Positions 41,923 to 51,879 of a DNA stretch of 64,000 nt are shown piece after piece; position 1 is the first letter of the stretch, and the number at the start of each line of letters is the position of its first letter. Source of the stretch: Algoriphagus sp. (GTDB lineage: Bacteria > Bacteroidota > Bacteroidia > Cytophagales > Cyclobacteriaceae). Location of the stretch: the NCBI RefSeq assembly GCF_030694375.1, contig NZ_JAUXYL010000046.1, positions 124,001-188,000 on the forward strand, read 5' to 3'. A program made the translations under genes and the position numbers. The notes under the pieces were generated by a model. That model did no database searches and was not told where the DNA came from. It saw only the letters and a list, made by a program, of their open reading frames with translations.

Positions 41923-44900
41923 TCAAGAATCCATAGGAAGTACCATGCTGAAAGTCGTTCCTTTTCCCACTTCCGATTCAAGTTTCAGCTCACCTCCATG
42001 TGCTTTGATGATGTCGTAACTCAAGGACAACCCAAGCCCGGTTCCTTCTCCGGCAGGTTTGGTGGTGAAGAAAGGCTGCAGGATTTTTTCCTGGATGGAC
42101 TCGGGAATACCCTGTCCATTGTCATGGACCATAACGGTGATGTGGTTATCCTCATGGCGGGTTTGGACAATTACCTCCGGTTTGAAATCTGAAGGGGCTG
42201 ATTTGGCTTTTTCTCTGACCGCATAGAAGGCATTATTGATCAGGTTAAGGATGACACGTCCAATATCTTGGGAAACGACATTGATTTTTGGAATTGTAGG
42301 GTCAAAATCTGTTTTAAAATCAGCCGAAAAGCTTTTGTCCTTTGCTCTCAGTCCATGGAAGCTGAGTCGCAGACATTCGTCGGCTAGGGCATTGAGGTCT
42401 GTTTCCTCTTTGTCGGTCGAACTTTTCCTACTATGAGCGAGCATTCCTCTGACGATGGAACCGGCTCGCTTGCCATGGTGGTTGATTTTGTTGAGGTTTT
42501 CCCTTAGGTCTGTGGCTATTTCTTTTACTTCTTCAAGGTCACCATTTTCGATCTCCTCATTCATTTCGTCGATCAGTTCTACACTGAGTTCAGCGAAGTT
42601 ATTGACAAAATTGAGCGGATTCTGGATCTCATGGGCGATACCGGCGGTGAGTTCTCCGAGCGAAGCCATCTTTTCGGATTGAATAAGTTGGGCTTGGGTG
42701 GATTTCAGGTCTGTGATGGATTTTTCCAATTGGAGGGTTCGTTCATGCACTTTTTCTTCCAAAAGACGATTTTCTGCTTTGAGTTTTTGGGAACGCCATT
42801 TAACAATGCCGGTAATCACAGCACCAATTAGCAAGACATAGATCAAATACGCCCACCAAGTAGCGTACCAAGGAGCCAATACCACAAAGGAATAGCTTGC
42901 TTCTTCGCTTACTCTCCCGGTAAAAGCTTGAGCTCTCACCCTGAAGGTATAAGTTCCGGCAGGTAGGTTGGTGTATTCCTTGAATTTGTTGTCATTCCAG
43001 TCCACCCAATCCGGATCAAATCCTTCGAGGTAAGTTTGATATTTTGTCTTCTTTTCGTCTTCGAAATAGGGAGCGGCAAACTCAAAGCGATAGGAATTGT
43101 CCTTTCTTTCGAAGGGAGCGATCCGCTTGTTTCCTCCGTATTGGGGCAAAGGGATCGTATCGGTTTTGGTTTCGATTCTTCGGATCAGGGTGAAGAATTC
43201 CTTATCATCCTGATTGTCTTTCTTCGGGTCATAGCGAACCAGACCTTTTTGATTGCCAAACCACATAATGCTGTCCTCATCTAAAAAATCATAATAAGAC
43301 AAATAAGGAGAAATAGAATTGGGGCTTTCGTCTTTCACAAATTTCCCCTCCTTGTTCCGCTTAAGGATATATTTCTTTCCTTCTTTTGTTTCATACCAGG
43401 TGATCCCGGATTTGTCTTGGCTAAAATCCAGCAGTTCTGATTCTACCGCCTTGAAATCCTCGGTTGGAAAAAAGTTTTGTTCTGTCTCCGAAAACTTTTG
43501 CATGCCTTCGGAATTTTTTACATAAAATTCTCCATCGATTAGGGAAAAAGAATCCGAATTTGAGAATTCAAATACCTTTGATTTAAGGGATTCAGTTCCT
43601 ACGGATTCTAATCCGCCTATTTTTATACCTAGGGCATAAAATTTTCCTGACCCACCGGTAAAAATTGTCCCATCCTTTCCTTCAAAAAAAACGGATTGGA
43701 TCTCGTCTATTCCCGGGACTTTCCCTTTCAATTCCCATGGAAATTCTTTGGAAAGCCCCCTTTCGTAAAGTAGCAACCCTTTAGTAGTTCCCACAAGGAG
43801 GAGGTTGGGGTGATTCTTTGGAATAATTAAGGTCATCGGACTGCTTCCATCTTTAGGAAAATTCAATCGGATCGATTTACCATTACGGTAAACTATCAAC
43901 TCATTACTAGGCACGATCAAGTCCTCCCCGTCAATAGTCAAATCAAAAATTTGATTGGAGCTGATCCCTTGTACAGATTGAAAGGTGTTGCTTATTGTAT
44001 CAAACCTAACCAGGCCATTTGTTGTCCCTAAAAAGAACCTTCCCCTTTGCTTTTGGATAGATAGTACCCGTGAAGTGATCCCAAGTTCTTTTCCAAAGGT
44101 TTGGATTGGGGAGTTAATGGTTATTCTAGCGATTCCATCCTCAGTTATGGACCAAAGTCCCTGATTTTGATCCAAATAAACACCATAGACAACATCAGAA
44201 GGTAGACCCTGTCCCGTTCCGATTCTATTGAGAATTTCTCCCTTTGGACTCATCATAACAATGCCCGATCCGGCAAAAGAAAGGATGTAATTCCCCTGAT
44301 AGGGAAGTGCGTGGTACAAGAGTCCAGCCCCTTCTTTGATCAATTGGTCAACTTGGGTGGGAAATTTACTGACAGATATGCCATCGAATAGGTAGAATCC
44401 AGTAGAGAAGCCTCCCAATAGAAATGTTTTTCCTCCTTCACTTGGATAGGGAAGCATGATCCTGAACCGATCCTTTCCCAAGATTTCTGTTCCGGGGACA
44501 AGCTTAATCTCCTCCCCCATTAATCGGAACAGACCCCGCTCATTCTGATAGATAAAAATATCGGATTCCTGCACAAAAGCATAAGAAAAAGTAGTCTCAG
44601 CAGGCCAGGTCTTCAGGGATTTCAGAGAAAAATCTTCCGCTAATTCGATTCTGATGAGATCCACCCGGGTTTGGAGAAATAGATACTTACCCAAGAAATT
44701 GATTGAAAAAATATCTATTCCAGACCGAATTTCTTCCGGAATCAGATGGAGTAAAGAGACGGCATGCATTTCTCCCTTTGGATTGGACATCAAATACCCA
44801 AAATTTCGCCCGCCATAAAAAATCCTTCCTTGGGCGTCTTTTGCAAGGCTGCGGGCCCCTTCAATGGAATTTCTACCAAAAATTGATCGCCAGGAAACCC

Positions 44901-45138
44901 CATCGTATTCGTGCAGGCCTCTGCTGGTTCCAAAATACATCAGCCCCTCCTTACTCTGTATTGCTGTCCAAACCTGTGGAGCCCCTTCGTACTCTTCAGG
45001 AGTGTAGGTAGTGACCGGCAGCCTTCCGATTTGTTCTAAGACAGACTGAGCGAGGGAAATTTTCGGTACTAGATTCGAAAAGATTAAAAGGAAGACTGAT
45101 ACAAAAAGAAAATTTCTCGATCTGTTAAATTGGGTCAT
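41923..45138 (-). CDS. Membrane sensor histidine kinase with propeller sensor domain
   Basis: A 1,071-aa protein: signal peptide (to about 31), an extracytoplasmic two-component-regulator propeller region (about 50-630), a Y_Y_Y domain (YLEGFDPDWVDWNDNKFKEY and YTFRVRAQAF), one TM helix (WAYLIYVLLIGAVITGIVKW), a coiled coil, HisKA with the phospho-acceptor His in AGIAHEIQNPLNFV (about residue 836), and HATPase motifs (NLINNAFYAV, DNGQGIPE, GTGLGLSLS). It lacks the receiver and AraC domains found in hybrid versions. No response regulator gene is adjacent. It is divergent from the tricorn-like gene across a 253-bp spacer. The signal is unknown. Confidence 0.92.
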   Translation of the reverse strand: MTQFNRSRNFLFVSVFLLIFSNLVPKISLAQSVLEQIGRLPVTTYTPEEYEGAPQVWTAIQSKEGLMYFGTSRGLHEYDGVSWRSIFGRNSIEGARSLAKDAQGRIFYGGRNFGYLMSNPKGEMHAVSLLHLIPEEIRSGIDIFSINFLGKYLFLQTRVDLIRIELAEDFSLKSLKTWPAETTFSYAFVQESDIFIYQNERGLFRLMGEEIKLVPGTEILGKDRFRIMLPYPSEGGKTFLLGGFSTGFYLFDGISVSKFPTQVDQLIKEGAGLLYHALPYQGNYILSFAGSGIVMMSPKGEILNRIGTGQGLPSDVVYGVYLDQNQGLWSITEDGIARITINSPIQTFGKELGITSRVLSIQKQRGRFFLGTTNGLVRFDTISNTFQSVQGISSNQIFDLTIDGEDLIVPSNELIVYRNGKSIRLNFPKDGSSPMTLIIPKNHPNLLLVGTTKGLLLYERGLSKEFPWELKGKVPGIDEIQSVFFEGKDGTIFTGGSGKFYALGIKIGGLESVGTESLKSKVFEFSNSDSFSLIDGEFYVKNSEGMQKFSETEQNFFPTEDFKAVESELLDFSQDKSGITWYETKEGKKYILKRNKEGKFVKDESPNSISPYLSYYDFLDEDSIMWFGNQKGLVRYDPKKDNQDDKEFFTLIRRIETKTDTIPLPQYGGNKRIAPFERKDNSYRFEFAAPYFEDEKKTKYQTYLEGFDPDWVDWNDNKFKEYTNLPAGTYTFRVRAQAFTGRVSEEASYSFVVLAPWYATWWAYLIYVLLIGAVITGIVKWRSQKLKAENRLLEEKVHERTLQLEKSITDLKSTQAQLIQSEKMASLGELTAGIAHEIQNPLNFVNNFAELSVELIDEMNEEIENGDLEEVKEIATDLRENLNKINHHGKRAGSIVRGMLAHSRKSSTDKEETDLNALADECLRLSFHGLRAKDKSFSADFKTDFDPTIPKINVVSQDIGRVILNLINNAFYAVREKAKSAPSDFKPEVIVQTRHEDNHITVMVHDNGQGIPESIQEKILQPFFTTKPAGEGTGLGLSLSYDIIKAHGGELKLESEVGKGTTFSMVLPMDS

Positions 45139-45391
45139 GGGAACTCTTATTTGGGATTATTCGAATTCAGTTCTCTGGAGTATTTGGATTCTAATCGATA
45201 AAACCGCTTAAGAATGCAATTGGTGTTTTCGATTATGACTATTACTTGATACTATTTCTTAGGAAAGTATTGTAAAAAAACTATTTCGCCAAATAAATTT
45301 TGGTTTGTAGTCCTCAAATAATAGAAGAACAAAAGCCTTCCGATTTTTACTAAATTTCCCTTTTCTCAGAATGACCCTAAGTCCATATTTT

Positions 45392-48300
45392 ATGAAAAAA
45401 CTCTTAACACTTATTCTCGGTCTGGTTTTGCCCCTCATCGGAATCAGCCAAACCACTCCAGGCTATTTTATGCACCCGGATGTCCATGGAAATACCGTCG
45501 TCTTTGTGGCGGAAGGGGATCTGTGGAAAACTTCCTTAAATGGTGGCGAAGCGATTCGGCTGACCACGCATGCTGGAGAAGAAAGCTCTCCAAAAATTTC
45601 TCCCGATGGCAACTGGGTGGCCTATGCAGCTACCTACGAAGGCCCAACCGAAGTGTACCTCATTCCGATCACCGGAGGATTGCCGAGAAGATTGACTTAC
45701 GAACCCGCAGCTTCTATCCCGACGGATTGGAAATCTATCACAGAAGTCGCATACGTGACCAATCAGTATGCTACCCTTCCCCGACTGAATACCGTCGTGA
45801 TCAATATCGAAAACGGAAACAAAAGCATCATTCCTCTGGAAATGGCTGCCGAGGGAAGCTTTAACTCCAGCGGTGATACCTATTATTTTGTGCGGCCCAC
45901 TTTTCACAATAATGTCACCAAGCGCTATGAAGGGGGTACAGCCCGTCAGCTTTGGAAATTCACTTCAGGCCAAGCGGAAGCCGTCAAACTGACCAATGAG
46001 TACAAAGGGGAAGACCATCATCCGGTTCATCACAATGGCCGGATTTATTTTCTTTCTTCCCGAGACGGGATTCAAAATGTCTGGTCCATGAGTGAAAATG
46101 GCTTGGACCTGAAGCAGCATACTAAGCAGTCTAGTTACGATGTGCGAGAACTTGCTCTTCACGGAACTAATCTGGTGTATCGATCTGGAGCAGATTTGTA
46201 TGTGCATGATTTATCCAGCGCTCAGGAAAAGAAACTGGCGGTCAGCCTGACTTCTGATTTTGATCAATTGAGAGAGTATTGGATTGACAATCTAGGCAGC
46301 TACGTGACCAACATCTCCGTGACCAATGACGGAGAAAAAGTGGCTTTAACCGCGCGAGGACGGGTGTTTGTCTTTCCTGCCAAGCAAGGAAGGCAGCTTC
46401 GTCTCAGCCAAAAAGATGGCGTACGCTATCGGGATGCGGTTTTTTCTCCTGACGGAAAAGACATCCTGACTTTCTCGGACGAAAGTGGAGAATTTGAGAT
46501 TCATCAATATTCGGGTATGGGATTGGATCAGGGGAAAAAGCTCACTTCGGATGGTAAAACTCTAAGATTCGGACTTTTGCCTTCCCCCGATGGGAAAAAG
46601 CTGGCTTACTATGACCTGAACAATGAACTCTGGATTCAGGATCTCGCCTCTGGCAAAAAGGTAAAAGCCAACGCATCCGATGAAGACATTAGCGGTGCTA
46701 TGGCTTGGTCGCCTGATAGCAAGTGGCTGGCATTCGGTCAGGCGGCTTCTAATACCTTTATGCAGCTCTTTATTTTCAATTCCGAAACAGGCAAGCGAAT
46801 TCCTCTTACTTCCGATCGCACCAATAGCATGAACCCCCAATGGAGCCCCGACGGCAAGTGGATTTATTTCATGTCGGATCGGAATTTTGAATCTCGTATC
46901 GGTTCGCCTTGGGGTACCCGACAGCCGGAACCCTTCTGGGAAAAACAGATCAAAATCTATCAGGTGGGTTTGAAAAAAGGCTTGGTTTCTCCTTTCCAAC
47001 CCAAAAACGAGCTGAAGCCTGCCGAAGAAAAAAAGTCTGAGGGAGCAGTGCTTGTTTCAATCGATGAAGATGGACTGATGGAGCGTGTGCGAGAAGTTCC
47101 GATTCCCGCCGGAAATTATAAAAATCTGGTGGTGACGGACAAGGCACTTTACTATCACCGAGTCGGCCCAGGAATGGGCATATACAATGGTGGAGGAGCG
47201 TCCAACGAGGACAATCCTGCTTTGATGATGACTCCAATCGATGAGAAGGCCGAGCAAAAGGTCTTTGCGGACAAGGTTAACAGTTTTGTCACCTCGCTGA
47301 ATAACAAGTTCGCCGTACTTCGCCAAGGATCAAATCATTACGTAGTGGAACTGGGCACTTCTCCGGTTTCTGATCTTTCCAAAAATCAGCTAAATCTGAG
47401 TGGCTGGAAGTTTTCTGTAGATCCAAGAGAGGACTGGAAGCAGATCTATACCGATGCCTGGAGAATGGAACGGGACTACTTCTACGACCGCAATATGCAC
47501 GGCGTAGATTGGGATGCGATGTACAAAAAGTATTTGCCTTTGGTGGATCGAGTGACTACCCGTCGGGAGCTATCCGACGTGATGGGTGAACTGATCGGAG
47601 AATTGAGTGTCCTTCATACTTCTGTGGGTGGAGGAGATTTGCGTGAAGGGGATGATAGGATCCAGTTTGGAATGTTGGGAGGGAAGTTTTCCAGAAATGA
47701 AAAACTGAGAGGTTATGCCATCGACCATATTTTCAAAAGCGACCCGGATTATCCGGACGAGATGTCACCGCTTTCACATCCTGATCTGAATGTCTCCATA
47801 GGTGATGTGATTACGCATATCGACGGAGTTTCCGTGATGGATGCGCCGGATTTGCTGTATTTGTTGAGAGACAAAGCCAATAAGCAAGTCCGAATCAAAG
47901 TCCTGAGTTCTGCTGGAGCGGACAAAGGCGATCGGATCATTATCCCAATGACTTCCCAACAGGAATCCAATCTTCGGTACAATGAATGGGAATATACCCG
48001 ACGCTTGATTGCAGAGGAGAAATCTGATGGCGATATTGGCTATGTCCACCTCAGAGCAATGACTGCATCGGACATCAATCAATGGTATCGGGATTTTTAT
48101 CCACAGTTTAAAAAGTCCGGCCTCGTGATCGATGTCCGCCAAAACCGTGGAGGGAATATTGATTCCTTCATTCTTGAAAAGTTGATGCGGGAAGTCTTTT
48201 TCTACTGGAAAAGCAGAACGGGCGAACCGTATTGGAACATGCCTTATGCCTTCCGAGGACATTTGGTCTTGCTTGTGGATGAGTTTACCGCTTCGGATGG

Positions 48301-48649
48301 AGAAGCTTTTGCCGAAGGCTTCCGAAGACTTGATATGGGTCAAGCCATCGGTGCCCGAACTTGGGGCGGGGAAGTATGGCTTTCAGGGGTGAATACACTG
48401 ACGGATAACGGCGTGGCTCGTGCGCCGATGAATGGTGTGTACGGCGAAGAAGGCGAATGGCTGATCGAAGGCGTCGGCTTTATCCCTGACATCGAAGTGA
48501 TCAATATGCCTAAGGCAACATTTGACGGTGGTGACGCACAATTGGATGCGGCGATTGAGCATTTGAAAGCATTGATTAAAGCTGATCCAAGAGCTGTCCC
48601 TCAAGCTCCGGCTTATCCGGATAAGAGTTTTAAGAATGGAAAGAATTGA
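45392..48649 (+). CDS. Tricorn-like S41 protease
   Basis: A 1,085-aa exported protein with signal MKKLLTLILGLVLPLIGISQ. N-terminal WD/PD40-like beta-propellers (FVAEGDLWKTSLNGGEAIRL; SPKISPDGNWVAYAA; WSPDGKWIYFMSDRN) are followed by a tricorn C1 domain, a PDZ segment (about 790-840) and an S41 core. The nucleophile is likely the Ser in DEFTASDGEAFAEGF, with TWGGEVWLSG nearby. The tricorn Ser-His pair reads ELSVLHTS here, so the His is kept but the preceding Ser is Leu. Probably degrades peptides in the periplasm together with the M28 peptidase downstream. Start chosen by the signal peptide. Confidence 0.9.
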   Translation: MKKLLTLILGLVLPLIGISQTTPGYFMHPDVHGNTVVFVAEGDLWKTSLNGGEAIRLTTHAGEESSPKISPDGNWVAYAATYEGPTEVYLIPITGGLPRRLTYEPAASIPTDWKSITEVAYVTNQYATLPRLNTVVINIENGNKSIIPLEMAAEGSFNSSGDTYYFVRPTFHNNVTKRYEGGTARQLWKFTSGQAEAVKLTNEYKGEDHHPVHHNGRIYFLSSRDGIQNVWSMSENGLDLKQHTKQSSYDVRELALHGTNLVYRSGADLYVHDLSSAQEKKLAVSLTSDFDQLREYWIDNLGSYVTNISVTNDGEKVALTARGRVFVFPAKQGRQLRLSQKDGVRYRDAVFSPDGKDILTFSDESGEFEIHQYSGMGLDQGKKLTSDGKTLRFGLLPSPDGKKLAYYDLNNELWIQDLASGKKVKANASDEDISGAMAWSPDSKWLAFGQAASNTFMQLFIFNSETGKRIPLTSDRTNSMNPQWSPDGKWIYFMSDRNFESRIGSPWGTRQPEPFWEKQIKIYQVGLKKGLVSPFQPKNELKPAEEKKSEGAVLVSIDEDGLMERVREVPIPAGNYKNLVVTDKALYYHRVGPGMGIYNGGGASNEDNPALMMTPIDEKAEQKVFADKVNSFVTSLNNKFAVLRQGSNHYVVELGTSPVSDLSKNQLNLSGWKFSVDPREDWKQIYTDAWRMERDYFYDRNMHGVDWDAMYKKYLPLVDRVTTRRELSDVMGELIGELSVLHTSVGGGDLREGDDRIQFGMLGGKFSRNEKLRGYAIDHIFKSDPDYPDEMSPLSHPDLNVSIGDVITHIDGVSVMDAPDLLYLLRDKANKQVRIKVLSSAGADKGDRIIIPMTSQQESNLRYNEWEYTRRLIAEEKSDGDIGYVHLRAMTASDINQWYRDFYPQFKKSGLVIDVRQNRGGNIDSFILEKLMREVFFYWKSRTGEPYWNMPYAFRGHLVLLVDEFTASDGEAFAEGFRRLDMGQAIGARTWGGEVWLSGVNTLTDNGVARAPMNGVYGEEGEWLIEGVGFIPDIEVINMPKATFDGGDAQLDAAIEHLKALIKADPRAVPQAPAYPDKSFKNGKN

Positions 48650-48655
48650 TATTTT

Positions 48656-48679
48656 GTGGTCAGTGGAGACACTGACCAC
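48656..48679 (+). repeat. Intercistronic hairpin
   Basis: A perfect 10-bp stem GTGGTCAGTG / CACTGACCAC with a GAGA tetraloop between the tricorn-like and M28 genes. There is no T tract, so it is more likely an mRNA processing or stability element than a terminator. Confidence 0.7.
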
Positions 48680-48702
48680 GGCAAAGAAATAAATCTATAA
48701 CT

Positions 48703-50334
48703 ATGAAAAAATACCTTTCTTTACTTCTAATCCTGATCTCTTTTCAGGCTTTTTCCCAAAAAATCCCCATCCCTGGCTCTGTAAAACGAGCCATGAGTCA
48801 GACTGATACGGTCACCATCCGAAACCACATCGCGTACCTTGCAGATGACAAGCTGAAAGGGCGAATGCCCGGAACGGAAGGCTATCAGATGGCAGTGGAT
48901 TATGTGGTCGATCAATTCAAAAAAATCGGCATCCAACCCGGAGGAGACCCAGGACAATACACTCAAAAGCTGATTTTGAGAAAGTCTGTGGTGAATAATG
49001 CTACAGCTGTGGCTACTTTGAAAGACAAAAACGGAAATGAACATTCCCTGCTTTTTGCCACAGATTTCTTGCCTTATCCTCATCCAATGTCAGAAAAGGC
49101 TTCAGGTGAAGGATCCCTGGTTTTTGTGGGATATGGCGTGGATATACCGGGACTATATTCGGATTATGATGGCGTGAATGTGAAGGGTAAAGTTGTGGTA
49201 ATGGTTGCGGGTGTGCCGGATGGAATTCCCGCTTCCACCCTGATTTCTCACTTTTCCAGTCCGGGGAATAAAATGAATACGGCATTTGCCAAAGGGGCTA
49301 CTGGTGCGATTTTGGTTAATCCTGCAGTACCATTTACCAACCCCAATCCGACGCTTCAATCCAATGTGGCACTGAACCCGGAGAAAACGACTGCTTATGG
49401 ACGGGGTTTCGTAGGGAATCTGGGCTTTGCACTCACTGGAAGCAAATCATTCCTGACAGGTCTTTTTCTGAATTCAGGCAAAAATTTGGACCAAGTTTTA
49501 GTTGATATTAAGTCCAGAAAGAATTCCTCTTTTGAGCTTCCCTTTACCTTTTCGGCCGGTTATACCAATACGCACAGTGAGTTTGACAGCCACAATGTAG
49601 TCGGCCTGATACCGGGTTCGGATCCAAGGCTGAAGAGTGAGTATGTAGTGCATTCCGCTCACCTCGATCACGTGGGAATCGGAAGGCCAGAAAACGGCGA
49701 TTCGATCTATAACGGGGCGCATGACAATGCCTCAGGGGTAGCTTCACTCCTTGAAATCGGCAGAGTGTATAAGAATGGTAATGCAAAACCCAAGCGCTCG
49801 GTGCTGATCGTGATGGTCACCGCAGAGGAGATGGGTTTGGTGGGGTCCTCCTATTTTGCGGCAAATCCTACAGTGCCGAAATCTTCCATCGTTGCCAATG
49901 TGAATACCGACATGCCAACTGTCATCGCACCATTACTTTCCATTGTGCCCTTGGGTGCAGAGCATTCCAGCATCATGGGGAATGTGAAATTTGCTGCGGA
50001 TTATCTTGGATTAGAAGTGGAAAAAGATCCTGAACCGGAGCAAAACCGGTTCGTGCGAAGCGATCAGTATAGTTTTGTAGTAAGCGGGATTCCGGCATTG
50101 CATATCAAGTACGGCAACAAAAGCAATGTACCGGGATTTGATATGGATGCATTTATCAAGGAATGGAGAGCCAAATACTACCACCGTGCTGCAGATGGGA
50201 TGGACGGGATTTTCGATTTCACTGCTGCCAAAACGTATGTGCAGCTTAATTTCCTGATCAGCTATTCGATTGCCAATACGCTGGAAAAGCCCCGTTGGAA
50301 TCCTGGCGATTTGTTTGGGATGGGAAGCAATTAA
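48703..50334 (+). CDS. M28-family zinc aminopeptidase with PA domain
   Basis: A 543-aa exported peptidase. Signal MKKYLSLLLILISFQAFSQK. A protease-associated insert lies at about 130-270 (GSLVFVGYGVDIPGLYSDYD; VKGKVVVMVAG). Metal-site motifs: HSAHLDHVGIG, NGAHDNASGVASLLEIGR and VTAEEMGLVGSSYF (catalytic Glu). It removes N-terminal residues from peptides in the periplasm or at the surface, by family. It is 53 nt downstream of the tricorn-like gene with a hairpin in between, so the two probably form a peptide-degradation operon. Confidence 0.92.
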   Translation: MKKYLSLLLILISFQAFSQKIPIPGSVKRAMSQTDTVTIRNHIAYLADDKLKGRMPGTEGYQMAVDYVVDQFKKIGIQPGGDPGQYTQKLILRKSVVNNATAVATLKDKNGNEHSLLFATDFLPYPHPMSEKASGEGSLVFVGYGVDIPGLYSDYDGVNVKGKVVVMVAGVPDGIPASTLISHFSSPGNKMNTAFAKGATGAILVNPAVPFTNPNPTLQSNVALNPEKTTAYGRGFVGNLGFALTGSKSFLTGLFLNSGKNLDQVLVDIKSRKNSSFELPFTFSAGYTNTHSEFDSHNVVGLIPGSDPRLKSEYVVHSAHLDHVGIGRPENGDSIYNGAHDNASGVASLLEIGRVYKNGNAKPKRSVLIVMVTAEEMGLVGSSYFAANPTVPKSSIVANVNTDMPTVIAPLLSIVPLGAEHSSIMGNVKFAADYLGLEVEKDPEPEQNRFVRSDQYSFVVSGIPALHIKYGNKSNVPGFDMDAFIKEWRAKYYHRAADGMDGIFDFTAAKTYVQLNFLISYSIANTLEKPRWNPGDLFGMGSN

Positions 50335-50342
50335 AACAAGTA

Positions 50343-50386
50343 AACCGGGAAGAATGCCCACATGAATTGTGAAGCTCTTCCCGGTT
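50343..50386. terminator. Terminator-like inverted repeat between convergent genes
   Basis: AACCGGGAAGA / TCTTCCCGGTT, an 11-bp perfect stem with a 22-nt loop, between the M28 gene (plus) and the NTF2-like gene (minus). Confidence 0.75.
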
Positions 50387-50399
50387 CTAAAAAATGGAC

Positions 50400-50927
50400 T
50401 TATTTTTTTGGCTTAGTAGCCTCCATGGCTGCCTTTTCGGCAGCTATTTGCATCGCCATCGCATCGAGTCGGATTGGGGAATTGTCCCAATAGCCATAGG
50501 ATTTGACGATTTTACCATTGACAAACTGAGACGTGATGTGAATCGGAATTTCGTATGTTTTTCCGTTGGTGGCCATGGTCCCTTTCCATACTCCCCAATA
50601 GTTTACCCAAGTTTCTCCTTTATCGTCCAAAACCATTTCAATGGCTTCATTTTCCCGATCAAGGCTGTAAGAACTTAGGGGCTCCAGCTCTAATTTTTGC
50701 TGAGCGATGATTTGCTGAATAGTTGCAGGTTTATCTTCGGTGGCATTGAAGAATAGTTGTGCATCTTCTGCATAATTGGATTGGTAGGCATCCCATTCCC
50801 CATTGACGTAATTGGTCATGATTGATTTGATGGTTTCAATCTCAGCGGATTGTTGAGTGTAGCGCTGCTTGCCTTCACAGGCAAATAACAGGATAGCGAA
50901 TAGACTGATTACGATTAGATTTTTCAT
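50400..50927 (-). CDS. NTF2/SnoaL-like lipoprotein
   Basis: A 175-aa exported protein. MKNLIVISLFAILLFAC is a lipoprotein signal with Cys17. The mature domain has the NTF2-like pattern: ETIKSIMTNYVNGEWDAYQS, YAEDAQLFFNA, and late strands TYEIPIHITSQFVNGKIVKS with YWDNSP. Such alpha+beta barrels bind hydrophobic ligands or act as small isomerases; the function here is unknown. It is 16 nt downstream of the exported protein gene at 50944 and likely in one transcript, under the putative LytTR site at 51773. Confidence 0.8.
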   Translation of the reverse strand: MKNLIVISLFAILLFACEGKQRYTQQSAEIETIKSIMTNYVNGEWDAYQSNYAEDAQLFFNATEDKPATIQQIIAQQKLELEPLSSYSLDRENEAIEMVLDDKGETWVNYWGVWKGTMATNGKTYEIPIHITSQFVNGKIVKSYGYWDNSPIRLDAMAMQIAAEKAAMEATKPKK

Positions 50928-50943
50928 TTTTTTGAGTTTTAGA

Positions 50944-51711
50944 CTATTTGGTAGGACGACTCATGTCTTTATTCAGTTTATACTGATAAGTCCAGACATT
51001 TTTAAGTGTTGACCGGAATTGGGACTGCAAGGCATCCCTCTTTTCTTTGCCGTGTTCTTTTTCATAGATATCCCATACATTATTTCTTGTGATATCCATT
51101 GCAGCAAAATTCTTATACGGGTTGACCACGTGGTAATTTGGACTATCAGGGCTCATTGTTACCCAGCTGTACCAATACCCTCTTGGAGCTCCTTCTGCTT
51201 TTGTCAAACTTGCAGCGATCTCTCTAATTATGGGAATGAATTTATGAGCTTCCGAGGCGTGGAGTTCATAAAATGCAACGGAGATCAATTCGTCTGTAGT
51301 AGGAGTACTCATACTTAAAGCCGGAAGGAGACGGGTAATATGGTTAGTTGCCTTTTCAATATGGGGATTGATCATGGCGGTCACTAATGAAGCGCAGTTG
51401 CTTCCTACCGGATCGGTTTTATCCATTTCTGCCCAGTTTGGCATGTCTGAAGCCAAGACGTATACGTTTCCTTCGCCTTGTTGTCTTTGCCATACTCTCC
51501 AGGTCCATTCTCCTTTTTCAGCTAAATAGCAGGATTTCCAGGCTTTTACACCCTCTTGAAATTGGACCTCATGTCCGGGCTTTATTGTAAATTCTGTTAC
51601 CGACATAAGCGGACCGAGTGGATCAGACTGTCCAAGAGAAACAGTAAGCGTGGTGAAAAATAGCGGAGCAATTACCACCACTTTGAAGAAGTTTTTTAAA
51701 CGGGTTTCCAT
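50944..51711 (-). CDS. Exported protein of unknown function, dimeric alpha/beta-barrel-like
   Basis: A 255-aa protein with an N-terminal signal (VVVIAPLFFTTLTVSLGQS, cleavage likely after SLG or GQS). The mature part shows two similar halves: SVTEFTIKPGHEVQFQEGVK with WTWRVWQRQQGEGNVYVLAS, and ISVAFYELHASEAHKFIPII with RGYWYSWVTMSPDSPNYHVV. That layout recalls duplicated dimeric alpha/beta-barrel (ABM-like) domains, but I cannot name a family. The gene is divergent from the TPR kinase gene across 168 bp, and the putative LytTR operator 51773-51799 lies 62 bp upstream of its start. Confidence 0.75.
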   Translation of the reverse strand: METRLKNFFKVVVIAPLFFTTLTVSLGQSDPLGPLMSVTEFTIKPGHEVQFQEGVKAWKSCYLAEKGEWTWRVWQRQQGEGNVYVLASDMPNWAEMDKTDPVGSNCASLVTAMINPHIEKATNHITRLLPALSMSTPTTDELISVAFYELHASEAHKFIPIIREIAASLTKAEGAPRGYWYSWVTMSPDSPNYHVVNPYKNFAAMDITRNNVWDIYEKEHGKEKRDALQSQFRSTLKNVWTYQYKLNKDMSRPTK

Positions 51712-51772
51712 GATGATCTTGGGTTATTTCCTGCCAATATGGATATAGGGTAAAAAGATAAAAAGGCAGCTA

Positions 51773-51799
51773 GGACGAAAGGGGGTGAAAATCGTCCGA
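51773..51799 (-). promoter_or_regulatory. Putative LytTR operator, site 1
   Basis: GGACGA-N15-GTCCGA on the plus strand, two similar half-sites (GGACGAA, GTCCGAA) 21 bp apart. It lies in the divergent spacer between the exported-protein gene (51711, minus) and the TPR kinase/LytTR pair (51880, plus). The same motif recurs at 59610 and 60503. Confidence 0.6.
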
Positions 51800-51879
51800 A
51801 CCAAATGAAAAACTTTTCCAAAATATTTGAAATGCAAAAAATTGATATTCAAAAGCTTATATTTTGTTACATTTATTCT

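Noticed and set aside
41923..45138. Hybrid one-component system (kinase plus receiver plus AraC)
   Set aside because: The protein ends right after the HATPase domain; no receiver or helix-turn-helix is present.
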